From Ganoderma boninense (Eukaryota; Basidiomycota; Agaricomycetes; Polyporales; Polyporaceae): a stretch of 64,000 nt of DNA. Both the position numbers and the translations under genes were made by a program. Below the pieces are notes generated by a model that was not told where the DNA came from, made no database searches, and was given only the letters and a program-made list of their open reading frames with translations. This document shows positions 42,172 through 52,874 of this stretch, one piece after another. Position 1 is the first letter of the stretch, and each line of letters starts with the position of its first letter. The stretch lies in NCBI GenBank assembly GCA_002900995.3, contig CM035312.1, positions 2,872,602 to 2,936,601 on the forward strand. Reading direction: 5' to 3'.

Positions 42172-43820
42172 TTAGGAACAGCAGCCTGCGAAGCCACAAA
42201 ATGGTCCTCGCCAGCGACACCTCCGAGAAGAACCAGAATCTCTTCCTCTTCCACAACGTCGTTCCTCTGTCGCCCAGTATGAAGGTAATGTCGGGTGGAG
42301 CGCGATGTAGTTGTGCCCGTCTGCATTCTCATTCGTTATGGTCACAATGCCACGCTCTGCCGCGAGCACCGTGTATTCCCTGAACCGCGCGACGCCCGCG
42401 CGCTCGTACATAAGGCTCAATCGTGTGACCTCCTGCGAGAGCAGCTGAATGAGAACCGATGATTCGAGCTTCGCGACACCCTTCGCGAGCTGCCGCTTGA
42501 GCACCTTCACGAGCGGCTGGAACTCGGAGGGCAGCTGCGCCGGAGTAGCTGTGTTCTGCCACCTGTTTATGTTGTCAATGGGGATGAGGCTAGCATCTGC
42601 GCCGAACGATTCAGCGGATCTGAGGGGGGGCTCGAGTGCAGATGAGCTAGGATGGGGTGGACGTTTGCGCGGCATGAGATGACTTTGTTTTGTGGCTGAG
42701 GGCATCGTCAATTACTAACGACGATTGCTTCTGCACGAATCCGAATCCACCCCGTCGGGTGCAGTCGTGGTTCTCCAAGGTCGACTGCATGGTAGATTGA
42801 GCATGGAAGACTATAATAAGAACAAGTGGTGCTTACCCAAGAGGCGGTCATCGAAGGAGTTGAATGGTCCTTTGGTTTCAATGAGCTTGAGTTCCCCTGA
42901 TCAGAGACACAAGGGTTTCTGCCAGATGGCTATACATTTGGATTATTTATCATCATCAGGAATATGCCAGAGAAACGTTAAGAACTCACTGTGACTGCGA
43001 CCTGACAGTCAGTTACCCAGCCCGTGCTCCTATGGTTCCCGTCTGACTCTTCATGACGGCGTTTTGGAACCGAGATGTCGTCCCCGCTGCAGTCGCCTTG
43101 CCATCTTGGGGCAGATATCTCTCTCTCAAAACAGTCAAGTGGAGAGCTCAAAGTATCTCTGTCCATGGAAGGCTCGAGCGTGCGTGCTCGATGGTGTTCG
43201 GGGGGCGACAACTGGAAGGAGGTAGCGGTAGCTCGGGTAAGAAGTCATCAGGCCAGTTATAGATGGCGCTCGCTTGGCCTTCAAGATCGCTATAGACAGC
43301 GTGAGGGGCCAGCAGCACAACGCGGTATCCGCGGAGGGAGAGGGTGGAAAGTGCGTAGATGAAGCTTCGGTCTCCGGAGATGAGAATGATTGTTGTAGGC
43401 GCTGGGTTGTCGATGGCGTGAGCAATCATGTCGACTGTCGTCATGGACAGATATTAGCTGTGGTTTGCTCGTCTACGAGAATGGACATACCCAGCAACAT
43501 CTTGTCGGCCGCATCTTTTCCACCACCGCGTGGACAGTATATGAGCGAGATACCGCAGGATTGCATTTCGGAGCGAAGCGACACAGATTTAACAGAGCGA
43601 TGTTTGGGGCATTCGAGGTACGCCTTGAAGGTCGTTACGCTTCCATATTGATGCGCCACCTTGCGAACATTGTGTATAATCCTGTAGGGCCTTTCCAATG
43701 CTGGCAAGGGGCAGTTCACTGTGTTTAAAAACAAATGTCAATGGACATATTGCGGAAAAATTGCCAGAGGTGACGCAGACCGTAGTCCCAAAAAATCGCG
43801 ACACTTTCAGACATCACCAT
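42172..43820 (-). CDS. NYN-LOTUS protein, MARF1/limkain-like
   Basis: Start ATG 43820-43818. Exon 1 (43820-43781) MVMSESVAIFWDY joins at 43718 to NCPLPALERPYRIIHNVRKV; the NYN fold continues with GSVTTFKAYLE, GGGKDAADKMLL, DMIAHAIDNPAPTTIILISG and DRSFIYALSTLSLRGYRVVL, giving the spaced aspartates of PIN-like nucleases (FWDY, KDAADK, SGDR). The C-terminal exon (about 42690-42172) carries a LOTUS/OST-HTH domain: FQPLVKVLKRQLAKGVAK and RFREYTVLAAERGIVTI. The linker (42700-43200) contains several exons, one or two junctions of which I could not phase, so total length is uncertain or a frameshift is present. Relatives bind or cleave RNA and act in post-transcriptional silencing in animals; the role in fungi is not known to me. 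Confidence 0.75.
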
Positions 43821-45735
43821 TTGAGCGGGCGCACACGGTATGCTGTAGGGGGTTATGCCATGACTGAACTTCCCTCAGGCTCTTTTATATAGTAATGAAA
43901 GGGGCATGGAAATGCGAGAATCCAGTCGTCGACCTAAGAAGGGTTCTTACCATGCTTCGAGTGCCCTTCACGTTTGAAGGGAAGGGCTGAAGAAATATCC
44001 CGCCCCAGAGAATGATCTGTGCTGCGGCAAAAACTAGCAGTGATTTAACGAATCGCGAGTGAAGTGCCCAAGCATATATTGAAAACTCCGAAGATCAACC
44101 ATACGCCACTTAATATATCAGTGCTCTAGCTTGCTAACAGACATCTACGGTAGTCAAGGTTCCGTAATCATGAGCACTTGCCATGTTCGGCCTTATGTTG
44201 CGACCAAAAATTAGCTGACAAGCTTGACAGCACCCGGTAAGAAACGAATACCTCGTCAGAACTCTGAAGGTTCGCAAACTAGTATGTCCGAGGTCTTCGC
44301 GTGTGGTGCCAGATCATCGACAAGGCACGCATACGATAGTCAGGTCGGCACGGATCATCGCAGCGTGGCTCTAACTCTAACACCGGCCGCACAACGGTTC
44401 CGCGCGCGGAGCCTGTCTGCTCGGATTTGTGCCGCCAACGGCTAACGGCTGCGGGAGGGGAGGGCCAGACCTCCCGGAGAACAGGTACCTGACGGGCATT
44501 CTCTGTGGACAACGCGTATTCCTCACTTCATTGTCGTCAGGTTCAGGTCTACACTTTATCCCGTAGGATCCGAGGGCAAACTGGGGCGAAGAACTCTTGC
44601 TGGCCACGGTGGATGAGCATTGCCCGGTCTCGCCCTTGTTCCGCAGACCTATATTCATTCCAGATAGCTACACATGTACTCAAGGCCTATCACGAGGCTC
44701 TGCCTCACAGGGCAATAAACGGGATCCACAGAGAAAGAAAGAAAGAAGTGGTCTCGAAGAGGCAGGCAGGTGCTGGCCCACGGTGCTGCAAACAGGGGCA
44801 AATGGGCCTGACGCGCGAACGTCGACTGCGGTTTGATACGCAAAGCACTGTACACATAGTAACATACTAACAAGAAAAGAACATAGTCAGGGATTGCGTA
44901 CAGAAGTTAGCCAAACGTGAAGAATCAGATCACAGACGACTCACTGAGCCTTGAAGCATTGTCACAGGGGTGTGCATGGCGTGAAAAACCTAAGGGAGTT
45001 CATGTGCTTCCTAATGTGTAGCCTTCATGTCAGGAGACCTCCCTCCGCAGGCGGGAGGATCGAGGGGCCTCGTTTGCGAGGCCGCGGGATTGGAGGAACG
45101 GAGCGACTACTAGGCACGACGCGGGTTCCGCACGCGGCGAGCGGCTCCGGATCGAGCGCGAGGAAAGGTGGGTACAAGTATCCACTCTTCTAGAGTACTG
45201 GGGAGTGATGGGATGGCTGCGTTTGTCGGGCGCGAGGCCGGATACGGGAGAGGAAGAGAAGTGCGGAAGGCGGCACGCTTCGCGCGGCCTTCCACACCCC
45301 CTCACGCTTAGTAAGCATCTGTTTGGCACAGCGCGAAGGGCATGACGTAGGTCGCACATCCGATAAGATGGGTTTGACGAGGGTCGCGCAAGCCTGCAGA
45401 TGTCCGTGGCACAGAGTCGGAGAATCGAAGGAGGGGTGGCCGATGGTTCGGATGAAGACCTATGAAGACGCTGAAGCTGATAGGCAGAGGCGGGTGGAAC
45501 GGCCTGGAGCCGCTGGATAAGCAGATGAAGGTATGTCGGGGTGCAATCGGGGTGATGGTAGAGGGAGAGGGGGCGACTGGGTGTGAGCACCACCGAGTCT
45601 ACCGGGACCAACCCAGTAGACCCGCCTGAGGCCGCTGACCGACCATCGAACGGGCTAGCGGAGAGGTCGAAGTCGAAGGGGACTGAGCGTGGTGAGCTAG
45701 GCGGAGAAAAAGTGAGTGAGAGTGATGGAGGCCGG
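43821..45735. other. Divergent intergenic region, no supported gene
   Basis: About 1.9 kb between divergently oriented genes. A 251-codon minus frame (45785-45030) is Ser/Pro/Arg-rich, lacks motifs and is not called. An AGAAAGAAAGAAAGAAG microsatellite lies near 44731. Confidence 0.4.
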
Positions 45736-45743
45736 TAGGATAT

Positions 45744-45923
45744 CACCTTGGGTACCCAGGGTAGACAGTCAATCAGAATGCACACGTGGACCTTTCGGGG
45801 GGAGGCGGTCGCGTTCTACGAAGGTTTTCGACCGGAGTTTGTATACCGAGCGCTTGTGTCGAGCCCTATACCTTGGGTACGTACGTTGTTGTTCACCTTG
45901 GGTACCATCACCTTGGGTACCAT
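45744..45923 (+). promoter_or_regulatory. Four CACCTTGGGTACC-like repeats upstream of the RBR gene
   Basis: CACCTTGGGTACC or close variants (one lacks the CA and reads CCTTGGGTACG) start at about 45744, 45871, 45894 and 45909, all in the same orientation, ending about 115 bases before the start codon at 46037. The core GGTACC is palindromic. The clustering upstream of a gene suggests binding sites; a short tandem expansion is the alternative. Confidence 0.4.
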
Positions 45924-46036
45924 TTCTTCGTCCAATCACATCGCGCACTGACGAACAAGTACTACTAGTGCGTATCAAGCGCTCCTTGAAAAGCTGCAGC
46001 ACTGCAAAACTTATTCCTCTTCTATCCACATCTCTG

Positions 46037-49000
46037 ATGATGCCGCTCAAACAGATGAAGCGTCGAGGGGTCTGTCGTAATTTCCAAAACCAAAGATGTG
46101 CGCCAACACAAATCCTCCCGCACGACGAACAACATCTCTCTCCAACTTCTATGACATACGAGACGTCCCCAGCACTACCCACTCATCACGTACAACTCTC
46201 AAATCCTCTGCCAATGATACCGCCGCCTTCAACCACGGACGGGGGGCAGGCGAGCTGCTCACCTTCGGTACATCATCACGCCAGGGCTGCGGAGGAAGCC
46301 GCGGAGGAAGCCACACGGCCAGCACGGGTACGCACTTGCCATTCTCCGTTGTGTCGAGTTTGATAATAATAGTTCGCAGCGATACAACGAGCTATGTAGA
46401 TTATACCAGACAGGCCAGTGCCTATATGGTGAAAAATGCTACTGGACACATACTCTGGCGTTGCCCATCCAGGTCACTGCGCTCACGTCTTCGGCTGGCA
46501 CTGAGAAAACAAAAAAGGTGTGCAAACATCGTTCATATCGATTTCATCGACTCAAAGGATGCTCAATGCACGACAGCTTGCACAAGCGCCGCTCCCGACG
46601 CATATAGGAGGCGTTGAGCTATGCAAACTGAACCTTGCCGGCAAGTGCCCTAGAGGCGACAGTTGCCGCTATCTACACGTAGACAACGTCGAGCGTCTCA
46701 TGCAGCTGCAATCGCCCACCCCCGGACGGTCTGAGATGACGGAGGCGACAATCAGGGTGCCGGTCCCTTCCCACGTTGCTGGGCCAGGCATGCAGAAGGT
46801 AGTCCCTGCTTTCTTTAGGGTATTCTCAGGTGCTGACGTAGATGCAGCCCCGGTCATCCTCGCCCGCGAGACAGTCACGACCAACCACGACTCATCTACC
46901 GGGCTTAGGGGTGATGTTCGTGCCTCCGACGAGAGGTGTATCGCAGCCGCCACACCAGAAAATACATTTAAAACTCCCCGGGGACGTCTGCAGGGCATAT
47001 TTCTTCAAGCGACATTGCGCTTGGCCATCCTGCAGGTATCGACACTGCAGTCCCCAAGAGGCGCAGGCGCTCCACGAAGGATCCCTCGGAACGGCATCTT
47101 CAGAGGCTCAAAGTGAAGACCCCATCCCGGTTGAGCTTCTAGCACCTGCGCAACAGTGCCGCTCTGTGCCCGAGGTGACTTGCGATGACGAGCACGAGGT
47201 ATGCCATATACTATACTCGAACCCCATGGTTAACTCAATGCCGTTCGTGATCAGAGCGAGCATCAGCGGCCGTTAGGGAGTTGCAATGCAGACGATGACG
47301 GGAGCGTTAAAGAGGGCAGCCTGAGGTATTGACAACTTGGCGTACGCGTCGCGGAGCACATGATGAACCTTTTTATTTCCCAACAGCCCTTCGAAGGAAC
47401 AGATCAAATCCCACCAGAAGGTAGGGGACTTCCTAAAACTTCTTGCCTCTTGCTAATGTCACGGAGGTCTCAAAGATAGCGGAGAAAGTAGTCGTGGAAA
47501 GGAAGGGCAAGGCAAAGCCGAAGAATCTCGGGAGGAATGACAAAGGGGACGTCAAGGAGGAGAAGAGCAGTACGGGCGACCCAAATATGGATGGAAGCGG
47601 CAAGGCGTTGTCGGGAACCACAGCTTTTGGAACTACCGTGAAGGATGAGAAGATCGAGGAGAAGGAGAATGGTAAAGAGAAGGAAACGAGGAGGAAACGG
47701 GGAAAGGGCAATGCTTGTGTGGAGGTTGCATCGCTCACATCTGCCTTCTCTCCGTCACCGGCCGGGATCTGCACTGGCGAAAAGCTGAGAAGCGCACAGC
47801 AGCCTCCTCAAACAGAGCTTCCAGATGTCAAGGCCCCTGGGTCATCCAAATACGTTACTATCGTGCAAACGCATGATCTTCCTGGGGACGGTGGTGAGAT
47901 CGATGTCGAGGAACGCAGTTCATCGCATCACACGGTACGTCAACGATACTCGTCAAGCAGATGCTGACTCTGACTTTGCTATCTAGCCCAGCTCTGGGAC
48001 GATTTCTGCACATTCCCCAATGGGTGGTCACCGCTCCGATTGGACCATCCAGGGCAATTACTGCATTGACTTCATGCGTGGTCAATGTAATCGACGGTAT
48101 TGCCGTTTTTCCCATGACGTTCCACGCTCGGTTCTCGCCAATGTTTGTGTAAGAAGGGAAACATTTACGGAGTTGGATATTTACTCATTATAGTCACAGC
48201 GAAGCCCACCATCGCCTCATTCATGCTCCTTGAGGAGGCCCAGGGACTCGAACATCGTCTACAACCGAGAGGTTTGGGGCGAGCCACAACCTGTTCTGGG
48301 ACACCCCTTCGGTCAAAGTACTCTCCTACGCCAGGGTTCCAGTCAAGAATCTCGTCATCCTGTGCCTGAAATCACCAATTCGTCTACCAGAGTGGTACGA
48401 CCAACGTCGGAAGGAAGCTCCTCTGAGCCGTTGGTCCCTCCTGGATTGGGATTGGATGTGGTGAGCACTTTCCTTGGTCGGGTTGGACGGCCGGCAATTT
48501 ATCGCAATGCATAGGGTGCTGTTGTGAATACGGGGGAAGCACGCCAGGGTGGAATCTCCGTTGAAGCTGTTGCGATCACGGTTCTCGACTCAATCAAAGT
48601 GACTTTCAGCTCTGGGTTCCGCGTCGTTCAAGTCAACACTGGTTTCGAAAGTCGCCAAATCCTCGTGGAGAACCTCCCCGCCACCGTAGTCCCTGCCGAT
48701 CTCAAGGCGGTCCTCAGCCACTTTGGCGAGATTACGACGGTGCTCGCCGTCGACACTGACGAGGACGACTCTTCGGCATTCAAGGTATCTTTCTCTCGTG
48801 CTGAGTCCGCTGATGACGCCGCAGCAGCCTTGGATGGTAGCAAACTGTTTGGTTCGACGGTGACAGTCCAGGTTACCGCCAGGAAATCCACTGGCATCGG
48901 AGGAGGAACGCTACATGACGGAGACGTCCTCTTCGAGCTTCCCACTGCGCGACAGAAAGGATACGTCGGCTACGAGACCCTCGAGAAGGCTCGCGAGGCG

Positions 49001-50665
49001 ATTGCGCTCGCTACACAGGAGGGCATGAAGGGTATGCGGGTCACAGGGACGATCTATGAAGGAATTCCTGTGGTCGGCAGGATCAACGTCCGTTACGAGA
49101 ATCTACCGGCCGATGCTACCGCCAAGGACTTAGCTCGATACGGTGCTTTCAAAAGTTACATGGTGGACCGCCCTAAATACCACTGGACCGTCAACGTTGC
49201 AATTGACGGCCTTCGTCGCATGCTCGAAAACCATGGGGAGGTGACCTTGAATGTCCTTCCCCCTCCGTACGGCAAGTTCTTCCGCGTCTGGGCACACTTC
49301 AAGGACCCTCAGGCGGCATCCTCGGCGCACGAGGCTCTAGATCGGTTCTGCCCACGGTTTGTGGGGAAGCAGCGCATCTACGCTCACCACGTCAGATCAA
49401 TCTGGTACAACCTTCCCTCTAGCATCTACGACATCCTTGCGTCCGATCTGAACCTTCTCCGCTCATATCACTCCGATGAGCATGCCACCAGTATTTCAGT
49501 CTTCGACAGACGCGTTGCCAATCCAAGTGCGCCTGTCCTTGTCAAGTTGGTCTCACGGAACATGGCGTCCTTAACGAAACTCAAGACTGGCCTTGAACAT
49601 CTTCTTCGAGGAGAGAAGGTCACCGACAATGGACAGATCGTGTGGAACGACTTCTTCGGAGGACGAGCAGGGAAAGAGTTCCTCGACGAGCTGGAGAAGG
49701 TACACCCTACCGTCAGGATCAACCGGGACCCTCGTCGACGGACACTTGCTCTTTTCGGTCCCAAGCAAGATCATGCTCCCGTTCGTGGCAAAATCATTGC
49801 TCGTACGAAGCTTCTCCATGCTCAGCGCAAACTTCGGTACACAATCGCGGGTAACGTCATCGGCATATTCATGAGTGAATATCTCTCTATACTGCAGAAA
49901 GACCTCGGGCACGAGAACGTCTGGATTGACCTAAGTCACGGGCAGCTGGTTGTCTGTGGAGATGCCGATACACAGGAGGTCGCACAGCTCGCGGTGCAGC
50001 ACGCCGGGAAGCGCTGCAAGAAGCGCAACGCTCGCGGAGAGGTTGGGTGTCCCGTCTGCCTTGGCGAGGTCTCTCAGCCCGTGACACTCTTGTGCGGTCA
50101 TACGTGGTGCAGATCTTGCCTTACAGGTTACGTGAACGCGTCGGTCGATAACAAGGCGTTCCCACTTACTTGTCTAGGAGACGATGCGAAGTGCTCACAC
50201 CACATCCCGCTCTCCATCGCGCAGCAGCTCCTTTCCCCCGACGAGTTCGATGCTGTCGTCAACGCATCCTTCCTCGCCTATGTCCACTCGCGCCCGAGCG
50301 AGTTCCACTACTGCCCGACCCCTGATTGCCCCCAGGTGTACCGCAAGTCCGCGCGAGGCACAGTTCTTCAATGCCCATCGTGCCTCGTGCGCATTTGTTG
50401 TCACTGCAACATGGAATACCACGAGAGGCGGTCATGTCAGGACCAAGACCTCGAGGACGAGAAGCTGTTCGAGACATGGAAGATGGGGCACGACGTCAAG
50501 GACTGCCCCAATTGCAAGGTCTCCATTGAGCGGATGGCGGGCTGCAACCACATGACATGCACGAGCTGCGGCACACACATCTGCTGGGCGTGCCTTGCGA
50601 CGTTCGAAATGAGCGGGGAGGTCTACAGTCACATGCGGTTGATCCATGGTGGCATTGGAATCTAG
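46037..50665 (+). CDS. CCCH-RRM-RBR E3 ubiquitin ligase (1354 aa)
   Basis: Nine exons: 46037-46327, 46380-46517, 46577-46798, 46848-47198, 47387-47420, 47480-47934, 47987-48148, 48200-48460, 48515-50665; all phases agree. Four CCCH fingers, each next to or near an exon edge: CRLYQTGQCLYGEKCYWTH, CKLNLAGKCPRGDSCRYLH, CRAYFFKRHCAWPSCRYRH, CIDFMRGQCNRRYCRFSH; a fifth in exon 1 (CRNFQNQRC) is incomplete. A charged linker follows, then an RRM-like domain (ILVENLPATVVPADLKAVL). The C-terminus is a RING-IBR-RING triad: CPVCLGEVSQPVTLLCGHTW, an IBR (YCPTPDCPQVY, CPSCLVRICCHC), and CPNCKVSIERMAGCNHMTC with the catalytic Cys in GCNHM. RBR ligases pass ubiquitin through that cysteine. CCCH and RRM modules suggest RNA-linked targeting (inference). 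Confidence 0.9.
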
Positions 50666-51460
50666 GTGGACTGGATTTTTTAGCATACTGTTACAATTCC
50701 GTTGTTTTATCGTGTATCATTGTTAACTGACGTTGCCATTGTCTAATACTATGCTAGTACTGTATGGCTATCGTGGAGAGTAGTCCGTGCAGGGTAGGTA
50801 GGAAAACCATAGGGCGCGGAGTAGCCTGGGATGGTGACACCGTGTGGGGTGGTGGAATCTCATGAAGTTGAGTTGAATATTGAGCGGAAGGAGTTTGCGG
50901 CGTGTCTCAATTGGGGGAGCAGAGAGGAATTTGAACCCTGAAGGACATGAGTCCTGCGAATGGAGAAAGAAAGAGAAGGGAATCGACAGCAGACTCGAAG
51001 GCAGAAGAGCGAGAAAGGAATAGGGAACGGGGGCATACTCAGCTCCTTATACGGCACCAGTTTCAACCAGGGTAGATTATCTTTTCCCAGTAGTTAACGC
51101 GGACACCTGCTCATCTCGCCCAGTTAACCACTGTCAAGCAATCTTTTTGTCCTCACTTAACCCAACTCTGCTAATCCTGCTCCCGTCAGACTCAACCTCC
51201 TCCGCCACTAATCCCTGCTCTCGTCGGACACAGCTAAGCCTCCTCCCCCTGCTAATCCTGAATTACGTCCAGGGTCATCGATAGACGTACGTAGACATGC
51301 GGGCACTTGCAAGACTCCCATTCGTACATTCACTACCGTGACACACTGTTCATATGGTAGACGTGCATGAGTGGTACTCCCCCGATGTCCCGTCACTCCC
51401 AATTCCTTCCACTAAGGTTCCCTCCTCTCAACGCTACCGTCCTCAAGACTACCGTCCCCT
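50666..51460. other. Intergenic; pyrimidine-rich repeats
   Basis: No gene seen. At 51120-51260 a loose repeat of CTGCTAATCCTG and CTCCTCCGCC-type words occurs. On the minus strand, 50905-50955 resembles the 3' half of a tRNA but lacks a 5' half. Confidence 0.4.
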
Positions 51461-51559
51461 GGTTGCAACTGCACGTCGCATACTTGCCCCTTGATTCCTG
51501 TAACCTCCCCACGAGAGCCAACGTTTTGTCTGTCCTCTACTGGCAACCTGAATCTCACC

Positions 51560-51960
51560 AGTTTGACCTCTTCGATGGTGGGCAGAACCGCGACCTTGGT
51601 GGTGACAGGTGGCAGGTAAGCCGGGGTGAAAAAGCAAGGGTCCTCGTAGTCGCTGGGGTTGTGACTAGCGGGCGAATGGGGAGGAGACTCCGGAGCGTCG
51701 AAGTACTCTTCTGTAGGGGACGGGGGAGCACAACAAGAGCATGGGCGATGCTATGGCTCCCGCTCCGAGGTTGGTTCTTCGGCGATGGGTACGAACACCG
51801 GCGTCTTGACCACCAAGTCGCGGACAGTCTTGGGCGTAAAGTCCCGCCCATAACTAATCCACGACCCTTCTGGTCCAGGAAAGAAAAGAGGTGGAGGAAT
51901 TCCCTCGATCCCTGGATCCTTGAGAGGCGGCAGTTCAGGTGCGGACTGAGCCATATGAGT
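51560..51960 (-). other. Possible minus-strand coding remnant
   Basis: The minus strand encodes ELPPLKDPGIEGIPPPLFFP and SWISYGRDFTPKTVRDLVVK (frame 51954-51751), then in a shifted frame EYFDAPESPPHSPASHNPSD and FFTPAYLPPVTTKVAVLPTI. Composition looks like a protein broken by one or two frameshifts. It may derive from a retrotransposon gag region or a host gene; no family is recognised. Confidence 0.35.
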
Positions 51961-52099
51961 TGGCTGACTCGAGCGTCGTCGGACATTGGGAAGGCAGGGG
52001 CAAGGGGAATCGTCGAGGGGCTCCAGGATGAGCTGTATAAGAGCTCAGCGAAGAGTCGCTTCCGCCGGTCTAGACTTGATTGACGTACTGTCCCCTCGA

Positions 52100-52540
52100 C
52101 CGGGTTAATTACGCAGATCTGTGGATTAAGTCCCTAAACCTCTCTGCGTTCTCCGCCTCGCGTCAACGCGGCTACGGGCTGTCCTTCGTACGCGTTCGTC
52201 AACTCCACTAATGGTTCCGTGGATTCGCATGTGCAATAGATGTGCCATAGAATATCCTGGATGATGCAGCACCGGTACACACGCACATGCCCCTGTGACT
52301 CGTAGTCTCCGGGACATCACGGCGAATTTCGCGAATGCGTGTAATGGGCCACCGCTTGCTATCTGGATGTCGGTGCACTAGAAACATCTGTTCTGCGAGC
52401 ACTCCTGTTCTTCAATCCATATTCCACGAGAAGAGCTTCACGTACCGATATGTGAGGGCCTCGGGTACGCCGTTTGTGGGCTACTTTCTCAACCGCGCTG
52501 TGAACAGAAAGCGTGAGACGTACGCAGCTTCCTCCTTTTG
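52100..52540 (-). mobile_element. LINE relic, copy C
   Basis: The minus strand has HRHPDSKRWPITRIREIRRD and VDERVRRTARSRVDARRR, matching frames in 10200-10630 of copy A. Stops interrupt it. The 3' finger region present in copy A is missing here. Confidence 0.5.
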
Positions 52541-52874
52541 CTGAGAGTTCACGCTACTCACGTATGCCAGGCTACCCCGCGGCTTCGTGAGCAGGATCTC
52601 GGTGGGGGTGGGTGGGGACGAGTCATCGCGCGTGGGCGTCTCTGAGTTCCATATAGGCGGCACATGCCGAGAGGCGATTCCAACACGTGTCACGATTGCC
52701 TGGACTTCTTAAGAACCGACAACACCCACTCCCCCCCCAGGTCTGGTCGACTGCCCTACTATCTGCGTTTGGCAGGTTATCAGGTATCTCCGCACCACCT
52801 GTCTGCTGGCACATTTGCGCATTTGCCCATATCTACAAATAGCAGACTTCGAGTCGCGTTTGACCGTTTACCCT

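Noticed and set aside
45030..45785. 251-codon minus frame
   Set aside because: Ser/Pro/Arg-rich composition, no motif, and it overlaps the promoter repeats of the plus-str and gene; probably chance.
50905..50955. tRNA-like 3' half on the minus strand (GGGTTCAAATTCC)
   Set aside because: A T-loop-like word and stem are visible but no matching 5' acceptor stem or D-arm lies within a reasonable distance.
51367..52083. 238-codon plus frame
   Set aside because: The opposite strand in the same place has more protein-like pieces, so this is probably a shadow.
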